64,000 nucleotides of DNA, from assembly GCF_010730355.1 (NCBI RefSeq), contig NZ_AP022576.1, positions 3,472,001 to 3,536,000 on the forward strand. Direction: 5' to 3'. Shown one piece after another: positions 8,746 to 16,961 of this stretch (positions are counted from its first letter, which is position 1; each line of letters opens with the position of its first letter). Source of the stretch: Mycobacterium florentinum. GTDB taxonomy: Bacteria; Actinomycetota; Actinomycetes; Mycobacteriales; Mycobacteriaceae. The notes beneath the pieces were generated by a model. It was not told where the DNA came from and did not search any database. It was given only the letters and a program-made list of their open reading frames with translations. The position numbers and the translations under genes are program-made.

Positions 8746-9195
8746 CGCGACCCCGATCAGCACCAGGTCCTTGAGCAGGAACTGGCCCGGCAGTGCCGAC
8801 AGCACGGGCAATCCCGCGGCGTGGGTCGAGACCACCCCGGGAGTGGTGAACAGAAAGCTCAGCGTCCCCAGGAACAGCACCACCGCCAGCGCGCTTCCGA
8901 TCGCCGACACGCGTGGCCACACCGGGCGCAACGCGATGAGAAGGGCGGCAACGATTTCCATCGTTCCCAGCCCGCGGGCAACCGTCGTGACGCTGAAGAC
9001 GTCGTAAACCCAGCTCATCAGCGGGTTGTGTTCGATCAGCACGCGGGATTCCATCTTCACGTACTTGCCGAACCCGATCCAGGCCAGCACGACGACCAGA
9101 CCATAACGACTGATCAGATGACCCAGGCGGATCAGCGAATCCGACAACGGATGCGGTGCGTTGGTAAAGGTACGACTGATCATCGAACCGGTCAT
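8686..9195 (-). CDS. DUF417 (YkgB/RclC-like) membrane protein
   Basis: 169 residues with about four membrane segments (roughly 27-45, 75-93, 98-118 and 133-152). VVVLAWIGFGKY and NPLMSWVY are typical of DUF417. The Escherichia coli member RclC belongs to a reactive-chlorine response operon; a stress role here is only by analogy. ATG at 9195 or 9183 can serve as start. The 3' end overlaps the convergent TetR gene by 60 bp, so the two transcripts would be partly complementary. Confidence 0.75.
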   Translation of the reverse strand: MTGSMISRTFTNAPHPLSDSLIRLGHLISRYGLVVVLAWIGFGKYVKMESRVLIEHNPLMSWVYDVFSVTTVARGLGTMEIVAALLIALRPVWPRVSAIGSALAVVLFLGTLSFLFTTPGVVSTHAAGLPVLSALPGQFLLKDLVLIGVALWTLGDALREERSPYQALG

Positions 9196-9262
9196 TGAAC
9201 GAAGTCCTTTGGCAGGCGGGGCTGGTCATCCAGAAGATCCACGAAGAACGCCGCCATTGAGT

Positions 9263-9937
9263 TCAGTTCTGCAGCTGCTCGAGCCCGGCGACCAAGAGTT
9301 GCAATCCGAACGTGAACTCCTCCGCCAAGGGAACAGGGAGAGCGTCGGCGACGGACGCCGTCGCGGGATACCGCTCGGGGTCGAGTTGCTGGAATGCACT
9401 GGCCGACTCGGCATCTTGCGCAGTATCGGCCGCCCCGGAGTGTTGGATGGCAAAGCCGAGGACGTAGCGGGCCAGGGTCGCGTAGGCGTGGGCGGCGACC
9501 CCCGGCGCAAAGCCGCTGTCGAGAAGCACCGACAGACACCGTTCGCGATGGGCCAGCGCATTCGGCCCCATCGGGATGTAGTCGATCAGCAGGGCGGCGA
9601 CATTGCCGTGCCGGCACAGCGCGTCAAACATGTACTGCGCGGACAAACTACAGGCTTGCTGCCATGGCAGTGCGGCGAGCTCATCGGGGTCGACGTCGAC
9701 TGCCCCGAGTATGTGGTCGACCACCGCGGAAACCAGCTCGGATCGGCTGGCGAAGTGACGGTACAGCGTTGCGGTGCCAGATCCCAGGCGCTGTGCCAGC
9801 GTTCGCATCGACAGCGCGTCGGCGCCTTGTTCGTCGAGGATTTCGACGGCCGCCGCAATGATCCGCTCTACCGGCAGCGCGGGACGCCCGCGGGAGCGGG
9901 CCGGCGACGGTTGGTTGACGTCGGTCACATCGCCCAA
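9263..9937 (-). CDS. TetR family regulator divergent from the PPOX-family gene
   Basis: 224 residues. The DNA-binding domain starts near residue 22 (RIIAAAVEILDEQGADALSM) with ATLYRHFASRSELV as the recognition region. The C-terminal domain resembles the TetR_C class found in repressors of drug or flavin-dependent detoxification genes. The 100-bp gap to the divergent flavoprotein gene contains a good palindrome at 9957-9982, so it probably represses that gene and itself. The DUF417 gene follows on the same strand after 67 bp. Confidence 0.85.
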   Translation of the reverse strand: MGDVTDVNQPSPARSRGRPALPVERIIAAAVEILDEQGADALSMRTLAQRLGSGTATLYRHFASRSELVSAVVDHILGAVDVDPDELAALPWQQACSLSAQYMFDALCRHGNVAALLIDYIPMGPNALAHRERCLSVLLDSGFAPGVAAHAYATLARYVLGFAIQHSGAADTAQDAESASAFQQLDPERYPATASVADALPVPLAEEFTFGLQLLVAGLEQLQN

Positions 9938-9956
9938 TTTAGGGATTGCGGCGACT

Positions 9957-9982
9957 TGACACCATCAGTATTTATGGTGACA
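9957..9982. promoter_or_regulatory. Probable TetR operator
   Basis: CACCAT (9960-9965) and ATGGTG (9974-9979) form a perfect inverted repeat around 8 nt. The dyad extends to 9957-9982 with one mismatched pair. It sits in the divergent promoter region between the TetR and PPOX-family genes, in AT-rich sequence. Confidence 0.5.
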
Positions 9983-10037
9983 CTGTATCCATTATTTATA
10001 GCCGGGTCAATACCCCTGATAACAAAGGCATTTCGTC

Positions 10038-10592
10038 ATGCTTCTTCCGCTGGCCACCGAGCCCTACACGGCACCGACGGACCGCGACATGCGTCCGTCC
10101 GAGCGACGCGAATTCGTGCGCACCCATCGCACCTGCGTGTTCGGCTACCGCCGGCGCAACGACGGCCCCGCCATGTCGATCGTGTACTACGTCCCCACCG
10201 ACGCCGGCGAACTGCTGGTGTCCACGATGGCCGACCGCGGCAAAGCCCGCATCCTCGCACGCGACGGCAAGGTCGGTCTGTGCGTGCTCGACGAGCGATG
10301 GCCCTTCGCCTACCTGCAGGTATATGCCGACGCGACGATCGAACGAGACCGCGATCTGGTGGTCGACGTGATGATGGCCGTCGCCGGCCGGATGTCCGGC
10401 GAACCACTCGCCGAAGAGGCGCGGCCTTACGTCACGGAGATGTCGGAGCGAGAGAATCGCGTCGTCATCCGATGCCGGCCTTACGCCAGCTACGCGCAAC
10501 CCCCGCGGCACCTGTACCGCAACGACCAAGCCGAGGAAGTGACCCACTGGGTGTCCGGCCTGGTCGCGTGGGACGCCGACGATACGGCCTGA
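10038..10592 (+). CDS. PPOX-class F420/FMN-dependent protein
   Basis: 184 residues with the split beta-barrel fold of the pyridoxamine-phosphate-oxidase superfamily (compare Rv1155-like proteins), which bind F420 or FMN and reduce or oxidise small molecules. GELLVSTMADRGKARIL and the VGLCVLDERWPFAYLQVYA strand are typical of the cofactor-binding barrel. It starts with ATG 10038 and is divergent from a TetR gene, suggesting induction by a xenobiotic or metabolite. The substrate is unknown. The convergent SRPBCC gene ends 2 nt downstream. Confidence 0.8.
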   Translation: MLLPLATEPYTAPTDRDMRPSERREFVRTHRTCVFGYRRRNDGPAMSIVYYVPTDAGELLVSTMADRGKARILARDGKVGLCVLDERWPFAYLQVYADATIERDRDLVVDVMMAVAGRMSGEPLAEEARPYVTEMSERENRVVIRCRPYASYAQPPRHLYRNDQAEEVTHWVSGLVAWDADDTA

Positions 10593-10593
10593 C

Positions 10594-11067
10594 CTACTTC
10601 GCGGCGTAGCGATCGCGCAGCTTGGCCAGCGTCGCCTCGATGCCCGACGCGTTGCCCTTCGCGAACCCCATCCGCTCGTAGTACTTCAGTTTCTTTTTCA
10701 ACGCCCCCGCGTCGCGGTAGTCGAACGTCTCGGTGACCCGGGTCAGGGTGGGTGACAACGACTCGAATTTCCAGCGCCAGCGATGACCCAGCGGATGACG
10801 CCATTCGATCAGTTCGTGCGGTTTCAGTTCGGTCACCGTGCTGGTAATCCGGTACGGCACACCCAGCATCTTCATGCTGGTGCAGAACTTCGACCCGACG
10901 ACCAAGGCGTCCGGCATTTTGATGTTGCCGACAACGGTGCCCGATCCGTCCAGCTCGCAATGCCGCCGGGGATCGGCCGCCCACTCATAGAGCTCCGCGG
11001 CGGGCGCGGCCACATCAACCGACCTGCTTACCTGATGGGGGCCCGCGTCGACGATGACGACGGTCAT
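10594..11067 (-). CDS. SRPBCC (START-like) family protein
   Basis: 157 residues from the ATG at 11067 (MTVVIVDAG), chosen because it has GGAG closely upstream; a start 5 codons earlier is possible. The pattern [21 protein letters not shown], then a central IEWRHP strand and [11 protein letters not shown], is that of polyketide-cyclase/START-like proteins, a helix-grip fold that binds hydrophobic ligands. No catalytic residues can be assigned. It is separated from the LysR gene by 37 bp on the same strand, and may be transcribed with it. Confidence 0.78.
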   Translation of the reverse strand: MTVVIVDAGPHQVSRSVDVAAPAAELYEWAADPRRHCELDGSGTVVGNIKMPDALVVGSKFCTSMKMLGVPYRITSTVTELKPHELIEWRHPLGHRWRWKFESLSPTLTRVTETFDYRDAGALKKKLKYYERMGFAKGNASGIEATLAKLRDRYAAK

Positions 11068-11104
11068 GATGTCTCCTTCCACCTACCGGGCAGCGTAGCC
11101 CCGG

Positions 11105-12067
11105 CTACTGCGGCTCCGGAATATTCGGATCCCACACGGGTGAGGACGCGAAGCGCGCCGGCCACAATCCGGATTTGGTCAGCCGGGCGACCTCTTCGCG
11201 CAAGACGACCCCGATCTTCGTCGCGAACTCGCGCGGCAGTTCCAGCGCCGCGGTCGTACCGACGCCGAGCTGATGATTGATCTCGGGCTCGCAGATCGGC
11301 GCGCTGCGCAGCCGCCCGGCTTCGACCTCGGCGCCACACGCCGCCGGCGGCAGCACCGCATATCCCAGGCCCGCCTCGACCAGCTGCTTGCAGACGTCCA
11401 GCGAATCCGTCGAAAATCGGGCTGTGATAGCGACTTTCATGCGCAGCGCCGTGTTCTCCAAGGTATTGCGAATCCCGGTCTGAGCACTGGGCATGACGAG
11501 CGACAGTGCGGCCAGGTCGGTGAAGCGCACCGGGCTCGCCGGCGAGAGATCCGATGCGGGCCCGCCGACCAGCACGAGGTCCTCGACGACGAGGTTGCGA
11601 TAGAAGAGCCGGTCGTCGGAGACCGGATTGACGACGGCAAGATCGACCGCACCCTTGAGCATGCGTTGCATCAGGTCGTCGGTCTCGGCGACGGCGACAT
11701 GGAAGTGCACGTTCGGGAACGCCGCGCCGAGGCTGGCCAACAGCGGCGCGGCCAGCACCCGGGCGGCGGTGGGCACCATGCCGAACAGTAGACCGCGCTC
11801 GATGCGAGCCAGCGGTGATCCGGCGTAGCGGACCGCGAGCTCCAGCTGACGCAGCGGCGCGGCCGTCGACGACCGCAGGCGTTCGCCCTCTTCGGTGAGG
11901 TGCACGCCGCGGCGGGTCCGCTCGAACAGCGTGATGCCCAGGTCCTCCTCCAGCAGCCGGATCTGACGGCTCAGTGCGGGCTGGGCGATGCCCAGCACCG
12001 TGGCAGCGCGGGAGATCGAGCCTTCCTCCGCGATCCGCAGGAAGTATTTGAGCCGGTGGGTGTCCAT
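11105..12067 (-). CDS. LysR family regulator of the SDR/sulfotransferase operon
   Basis: 320 residues. The winged helix-turn-helix is at residues 1-60 (AEEGSISRAATVLGIAQPAL, SRQIRLLEEDLG), followed by the two-lobed effector-binding domain (about 90-300). As is usual for this family it is divergent from the operon it probably activates, here the five genes from 12218. The 150-bp gap contains an inverted repeat (12093-12111). The effector is probably an intermediate of that operon's pathway. Confidence 0.9.
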   Translation of the reverse strand: MDTHRLKYFLRIAEEGSISRAATVLGIAQPALSRQIRLLEEDLGITLFERTRRGVHLTEEGERLRSSTAAPLRQLELAVRYAGSPLARIERGLLFGMVPTAARVLAAPLLASLGAAFPNVHFHVAVAETDDLMQRMLKGAVDLAVVNPVSDDRLFYRNLVVEDLVLVGGPASDLSPASPVRFTDLAALSLVMPSAQTGIRNTLENTALRMKVAITARFSTDSLDVCKQLVEAGLGYAVLPPAACGAEVEAGRLRSAPICEPEINHQLGVGTTAALELPREFATKIGVVLREEVARLTKSGLWPARFASSPVWDPNIPEPQ

Positions 12068-12092
12068 CGCTTCCAGATCTACCAGCCATACA

Positions 12093-12111
12093 AAACCGGC
12101 ATGACTGGTTT
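12093..12111. promoter_or_regulatory. Possible LysR binding site
   Basis: AAACC and GGTTT flank 9 nt, giving a 19-bp interrupted dyad 26 bp upstream of the LysR start and about 107 bp upstream of the SDR start. The size and position are typical of the recognition half-sites of LysR regulators. Confidence 0.4.
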
Positions 12112-12217
12112 CCCGAATTGGTATTACCTCACGCCCCCGATCCGGTCATATCGTCGGCGATGTGGGCATGGCGCACCGATGCGATGCCGTGCGGGTCTGA
12201 CTGGGAGGTCGGCTTCA

Positions 12218-13093
12218 ATGCAACTGCAGGACGACCAGGACTGGGTGCAATTGCTGGGGCTGGACCGGCTGCCCGAGCACATCATCGGCAAGCGGGTGAC
12301 CGAGCTGATGGACCTGTCCGGCAAGAAAGCGTTCGTCACCGGCGCCGGGGGCGACGGCCTGGGCCAGGCGATCGCGAACCGGCTGGCCGGCTGCGGCGCC
12401 GACGTGGCGCTGATCGGACGGACCTTCGAGAAGGTGGAGCGCCGCGCCAAGGAGGTCGAGCAGCGCTGGGGGGTGCGGGCCATCCCCGTCAAGGCCGACA
12501 TGTCCGACTGGGACGAGGTGCACGGCGCGGTCGCGCAGGCGCATGACGAACTCGGCGGTCTGGACATCATGGTGAACAATCCGGTGATGGTCGCGGCCGG
12601 CCCCTTCGAGAAGCAGACCAAAGAGGAAATCGACTACACCGTCCTGGGCAGTCTCACGATGATGATGTACGGCGCGCATGCGGCGCTGCAGTACCTGCTG
12701 CCGCAGGGTTCGGGAAAGATCATCAACATCGGATCGGTCGGCGGCCGCATTCAGCAACGCGGCCTGGTCGTCTACAACTCGTGCAAGGCCGGGGTCATCG
12801 GGTTCACCCGCAACCTCGCCCACGAGGTCGCCCTGCGCGGTGTCAATGTGCTGGGCGTGGCTCCGGGCATCATGATCAAACCGGAGATGCGCCAGTACCT
12901 GCTCGATCCGCAGGACGACAAGCACCGCGCGGGACGCGGCGCCATCCACGAGGCGATCACCAACCAGGTTCAGCTGGGGCGGGCCTCACTGCCCGAGGAA
13001 GCCGCGAACATGGTCGCCTTCCTGGCGTCGGAGGCCGCCGACTACATGTGCGGCCAGACCATCGACGTCGCCGGCGGCCAGTGGATGGGTTAA
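12218..13093 (+). CDS. Short-chain dehydrogenase/reductase, first gene of the operon
   Basis: 291 residues, starting with ATG 12218 (GGGAGG 9 nt upstream). An N-terminal extension of about 38 residues precedes the Rossmann fold. The cofactor motif TGAGGDGLG has one residue more than the classical TGxxxGxG, and the usual NNAG is NNPV, so the active site is somewhat unusual. The catalytic YNSCK (Tyr-x3-Lys) and the upstream Ser are present. It probably oxidises an alcohol or reduces a ketone of a hydrophobic substrate. A sulfotransferase gene follows after 4 nt. Confidence 0.88.
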   Translation: MQLQDDQDWVQLLGLDRLPEHIIGKRVTELMDLSGKKAFVTGAGGDGLGQAIANRLAGCGADVALIGRTFEKVERRAKEVEQRWGVRAIPVKADMSDWDEVHGAVAQAHDELGGLDIMVNNPVMVAAGPFEKQTKEEIDYTVLGSLTMMMYGAHAALQYLLPQGSGKIINIGSVGGRIQQRGLVVYNSCKAGVIGFTRNLAHEVALRGVNVLGVAPGIMIKPEMRQYLLDPQDDKHRAGRGAIHEAITNQVQLGRASLPEEAANMVAFLASEAADYMCGQTIDVAGGQWMG

Positions 13094-13097
13094 CACC

Positions 13098-14222
13098 TTG
13101 TACCGCAACGATTTATGTGACGAAGCCAAAGCCCAGACCGGTCTCACCGACTTCGGCGAGGAATCTTACGCCGAAGGCCTCGACATCCTGCTCTCCGCGT
13201 TGCGGGACGAGGCGCGGCTGAACGAGCGCGGCCAGGCGTTCCTGCACCAGCGCATCGTGGGCTATCTGTCGCAGCGCCTGCAGGTCGAGGATTGGTATCG
13301 CCGCCACCCCGAGATCGACGACGTCCCGATCGCCGCGCCGTTGATCGGCTTGGGTTTACCGCGGACCGGGTCCACCGCGTTGTCGATGCTGCTGGCCCAG
13401 GATCCGGACGTGCGCTATCTGCGGCGCTGGGAATCGTCGCAACCCTGTCCGCCGCCTGCCACGGTGCGGGGTGTGGATCCGCGGATCCCACCCGACCAGG
13501 GCGAAATGGTCGGCACCCGCCGCCACGTCCCCGGCGACACGCATGGACCGATGGAATGCCACGAGCTGATGGCATTGGATTTCAAGTCGCACATCTTCCA
13601 ATCCTTCGCCCAAATACCTTTGTATTCAACATGGTTGGTCCAGGACGCCGATCTCACGCCCACCTTGCGTTATCAGCGCCGGGTGATGAAGCTGCTGGCA
13701 TGGGGCGAGCCACAGCGTCCGTGGCGGCTGAAATGCCCGTCGCACGTGTTGTGGCTCGACGCCCTGGATGCCGCGTTCCCCGACGCGCGGTTCGTGATGA
13801 CACATCGCGATCCGACCGACGTCATCTTGTCCGTCGCCGATCTGTATGCCGACATCATCGGAACATTCAGCGACGCGATCGACCGCCCGTACATCGGACG
13901 GCTCAATGTCGAGCATTGGTCGCTGGGCATGCAGCGGGCCCTGCGGTTCCGCGCGGACGGCGCCGAGGATCGGTTCTACGACATCGACTTTCGCGCCATG
14001 CAGGACGACCCGATCGGGGAAGTCACCCGGTTGTACGGATGGCTGGGCGTCCCGGTCGGTGCGCAGTTCGAAGCACAAATGCAGAGCTGGTGGACGCACG
14101 CCGCCGCCGAGCGCGAGCCGAGCTCGCACGCCGACCCGATGCAGTTCGGCATCGATTTCGACGAGGTGCGCCCCCGGTTCGCCCGCTATGCGGACAGCGC
14201 CCGCCGCTGGACCGCGCACTGA
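13098..14222 (+). CDS. Sulfotransferase-like protein
   Basis: 374 residues of the sulfotransferase superfamily. GLPRTGST (86-93) is the 5'-phosphosulfate loop that binds PAPS, and the THRDP region near 235 corresponds to the 3'-phosphate-binding motif. Mycobacteria have many such proteins, usually with unknown lipid or steroid acceptors. The start is TTG, 4 nt after the SDR stop, without a good ribosome site, so translation probably depends on the upstream gene. It could add sulfate to an alcohol made by the neighbouring SDRs; this is inference. Confidence 0.85.
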   Translation: MYRNDLCDEAKAQTGLTDFGEESYAEGLDILLSALRDEARLNERGQAFLHQRIVGYLSQRLQVEDWYRRHPEIDDVPIAAPLIGLGLPRTGSTALSMLLAQDPDVRYLRRWESSQPCPPPATVRGVDPRIPPDQGEMVGTRRHVPGDTHGPMECHELMALDFKSHIFQSFAQIPLYSTWLVQDADLTPTLRYQRRVMKLLAWGEPQRPWRLKCPSHVLWLDALDAAFPDARFVMTHRDPTDVILSVADLYADIIGTFSDAIDRPYIGRLNVEHWSLGMQRALRFRADGAEDRFYDIDFRAMQDDPIGEVTRLYGWLGVPVGAQFEAQMQSWWTHAAAEREPSSHADPMQFGIDFDEVRPRFARYADSARRWTAH

Positions 14223-14247
14223 AACGCCTACGAGCAAAGGACATTCG

Positions 14248-15312
14248 ATGACCGTTGATCTAACCGGGGGTATCGATCCAGCGCGCGAGTACATGCTGGC
14301 GCAGCGACCGCAGGACCCGGAGATGCGCGACTCGGTGAGCTTCTGGGTTGTCGACGACCGCGGCGAGATCGGCCTGCCACGCATCGGAATCGAAGCGGTG
14401 GGCGCGAATTGGGACTCGCACGACGTTCAGGTCAACGTCGCTTTTCCCGACGGCCGGGTGTATCGGCTGCGCACCAACGAGCCGTCGCTGCCGGCCCGGG
14501 GTCCCGACGGACGGGCCAGCGTGCTCGGCGCCGGAGGGCTGGCCTTCCAGTGCATCGAGCCATTCGAGACCTGGACCATGTCCTACGACGGTCCGGCGGT
14601 GAAGACCTCGTCGGCCGATTTGGTCGCGGGCAAGAAGAGCGGGCCGGGCGCCGACATCAGGTTCCATGTCGAGGCCAAGATGGCCGCGCCGCCCTGGGTG
14701 CAGGGAGCGCTGCAGCCCGACGCCGACACCCAGCTCAAGACCACCGCCGTGGGCGCCATCATGGGTGGGCCGCGTTACGAGCAATTGTTCACCGCCACAG
14801 GTGAATTGCGTGCGGACGGCAGACAGTACAAATTCACCGGCAGCGGGCTGCGCATCCGTCGCACCGGCGTACGCAAACTGGCCGGATTCTGGGGCCACTG
14901 TTGGCAGTCCGCGTTGTTTTCCAGCGGGAGGGCGTTCGGCTACATCGCCTATCCCCCGCGGCCCGATGGCAAGCCCACGTTCAACGAGGGGTTCGTCTTC
15001 ACCGGCGACGGCGGGCTGATACCCGGACGAGTGGTGCAGGCGCCGTGGCTGACCCGGCTGCGACCCCTCGGCGAGGATGTCTCGCTGGTGCTCGAGACGG
15101 CCGACGGCACCGTCGAAATCAGCGGGGAGACAGTATTTTCCACGCACGACATCCACCACGACGACGATATGTATTCCATGAATGCCCTCAAGCAGGAGAT
15201 GCCGAGTTTCCCCGCCCTGCAGCAGGCCGGCGTGCGCTACACGTGGGATGGCGAACAAACCTACGGAATGCTCGAACGGTCCAACCCGCTCGACAAGATC
15301 GCCCGTGACTAG
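14248..15312 (+). CDS. Conserved protein of unknown function, AttH/lipocalin-like
   Basis: 354 residues, starting with ATG 14248 (AAAGGA upstream). It has no membrane segments or signal peptide. The beta-rich, two-lobed pattern (VNVAFPDGRVYRL; GFWGHCWQSALF; VVFSTHDIHHDDDM-like segments) resembles lipocalin-fold proteins of the AttH/carotenoid-hydratase type, which are seen next to SDRs and sulfotransferases in mycobacterial operons. I cannot name a reaction. Its place between a sulfotransferase and two SDRs suggests it binds or modifies the same hydrophobic substrate. Confidence 0.7.
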   Translation: MTVDLTGGIDPAREYMLAQRPQDPEMRDSVSFWVVDDRGEIGLPRIGIEAVGANWDSHDVQVNVAFPDGRVYRLRTNEPSLPARGPDGRASVLGAGGLAFQCIEPFETWTMSYDGPAVKTSSADLVAGKKSGPGADIRFHVEAKMAAPPWVQGALQPDADTQLKTTAVGAIMGGPRYEQLFTATGELRADGRQYKFTGSGLRIRRTGVRKLAGFWGHCWQSALFSSGRAFGYIAYPPRPDGKPTFNEGFVFTGDGGLIPGRVVQAPWLTRLRPLGEDVSLVLETADGTVEISGETVFSTHDIHHDDDMYSMNALKQEMPSFPALQQAGVRYTWDGEQTYGMLERSNPLDKIARD

Positions 15313-15321
15313 GAAGGACCG

Positions 15322-16143
15322 ATGAGCCAACTAATCCCAGGCAAGGTGGCACTGGTGACCGGCGCCGCACGCGGACAGGGCCGGGCGCACGCCGTGCGGC
15401 TGGCTGCCGAAGGTGCCGACGTCATCGCGGTGGATATCGCCGGCCCGTTGCCGTCGAGCGTTCCCTACGATTCGCCGACGCCCGACGACCTGGCGGAGAC
15501 CGCGCGGCTGGTCGGGGCCGGCGGGCGAAGGATTGTGACCGCGGCGGTCGATATTCGCGACCTCGACGCGCTGCGGGCCGCGGTCGACGAGGCCGTCGGC
15601 GAGCTGGGCCGCCTGGACGTCGTCGTCGCCAACGCCGGAATCTGCTGCCCGGCCCCGTGGGATCAAATCACGGCGCAGGCGTTTCGAGACACCATAGACA
15701 CCAACGTGATTGGCACCTGGAACACCGTGATGGCCGGTGCGCACCACATCATCGACGGCGGTCGCGGCGGGTCGATCATTCTGATCGGGTCCGCCGCCGG
15801 CATCAAGATGCAGTCGTTCATGATCCATTACACGGCAAGCAAACACGCCGTCGTCGGGATGGCGCGTGCGTTCGCCGCCGAGCTCGGCCGCTACAACATC
15901 CGCGTCAACAGCCTGAACCCGGGAGCGGTCGCCACCCCGATGGGCACCGGCCGGATGCGCGAGGCGCTGGAATCGGCAGCCGACGACTATCCGCATCTGC
16001 GCGGCCTGCACAAGCCGCTGCTGCCCGAGGGCATCGCGCAGCCCGAAGACATCTCCGACGCCGTCGCGTGGCTGGCCTCCGACCAATCCAGACTCGTTAC
16101 CGCAACCCAGGTTTCGGTCGACATCGGCGTCGGATACATCTGA
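15322..16143 (+). CDS. Mycofactocin-dependent SDR family oxidoreductase
   Basis: 273 residues. [12 protein letters not shown] is the cofactor loop, ANAG follows, and YTASK holds the catalytic Tyr and Lys. The extra segment after the second strand (DIAGPLPSSVPYDSPTPDDL) is characteristic of SDRs that keep NAD bound and pass electrons to mycofactocin. The expected role is oxidation of a secondary alcohol. No mycofactocin synthesis genes are visible in the window. It follows GGAAGG and overlaps the next SDR gene (TGATG). Confidence 0.88.
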   Translation: MSQLIPGKVALVTGAARGQGRAHAVRLAAEGADVIAVDIAGPLPSSVPYDSPTPDDLAETARLVGAGGRRIVTAAVDIRDLDALRAAVDEAVGELGRLDVVVANAGICCPAPWDQITAQAFRDTIDTNVIGTWNTVMAGAHHIIDGGRGGSIILIGSAAGIKMQSFMIHYTASKHAVVGMARAFAAELGRYNIRVNSLNPGAVATPMGTGRMREALESAADDYPHLRGLHKPLLPEGIAQPEDISDAVAWLASDQSRLVTATQVSVDIGVGYI

Positions 16144-16913
16144 TGCGCGGGCTGACGGACAAGACATTCCTGGTGGCCGGCGGCGCCACCGGGATCGGTG
16201 CCGCCACCGCCAAACGCCTTGCGGCCGAGGGCGCCCGGGTGGCCATCGGCGACATCAACATCGAGGGCGCCACCGCCGTTGCCGCACAGATCACCGACTC
16301 CGGCGGCCGAGCGATCGCGATCCAATTCGACCTTGCCGATGCGGGATCCGTGCAGGACCTCGTCGACTCAACCATCGGCGAATTCGGTGGTATTCACGGT
16401 CTGCACAACGTCGGCGCCGACCTCTCGGAAGCCAATCTCGGCCGCGACACCACGATTCTCGATACCGGCATGGACGTCTGGCGGCGCACGCTCGACGTCG
16501 ACCTGCTGGGCTACGTCCGAACGATCCAGGCGGTGCTGCCCCACTTGCTGGAGGGAGGCGGCGGCAGCATCGTGAACACTTCGTCGGGTGCCGCGCTGGG
16601 CAGCGACCCGCGGCACGTCGCCTACGGCGCCGCCAAGGCCGCCGTGAACCACCTGACCCGGCACGTCGCCGTCAACTGGGGCAAACACAACATCAGGAGC
16701 AACGGGGTGATGCCCGGCCTGGTGATGGGCGAGACCCAGGAACGGCAGAACGACGTCTCGCTGCAGCAGGCCTTCCTGATGTTCGGCAAGACCACCCGGC
16801 TGGGCAAACCCGACGACCTCGCCGCGGTGACGACTTTCCTGCTCTCCGAGGAGGCCGAGTGGATCACCGGTCAGGTGTGGTACATCGGCGGCGGATCGCA
16901 TTTGCGGCAATGA
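16143..16913 (+). CDS. SDR family oxidoreductase, last gene of the operon
   Basis: 256 residues, starting with ATG 16143, whose A is the last base of the previous stop codon. AGGATGIGAAT is the cofactor loop and YGAAK the catalytic Tyr-Lys. HNVG occupies the position of the usual NNAG. It ends in a typical GGGSHLRQ tail. It probably carries out a second redox step on the product of the neighbouring SDR, for example ketone or dihydrodiol oxidation. A weak stem-loop at 16925-16948 follows. Confidence 0.88.
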   Translation: MRGLTDKTFLVAGGATGIGAATAKRLAAEGARVAIGDINIEGATAVAAQITDSGGRAIAIQFDLADAGSVQDLVDSTIGEFGGIHGLHNVGADLSEANLGRDTTILDTGMDVWRRTLDVDLLGYVRTIQAVLPHLLEGGGGSIVNTSSGAALGSDPRHVAYGAAKAAVNHLTRHVAVNWGKHNIRSNGVMPGLVMGETQERQNDVSLQQAFLMFGKTTRLGKPDDLAAVTTFLLSEEAEWITGQVWYIGGGSHLRQ

Positions 16914-16924
16914 AGCTCAACTAG

Positions 16925-16948
16925 ACCTCGGCGGCACAATCGCGAGGT
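16925..16948. terminator. Weak inverted repeat after the SDR operon
   Basis: ACCTCG and CGAGGT are separated by 12 nt and lie between the last SDR gene and the next gene. There is no U-tract. It could help end the operon transcript or be part of the promoter of the following membrane-protein gene. Confidence 0.3.
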
Positions 16949-16961
16949 AAAGTCGCCCGCC

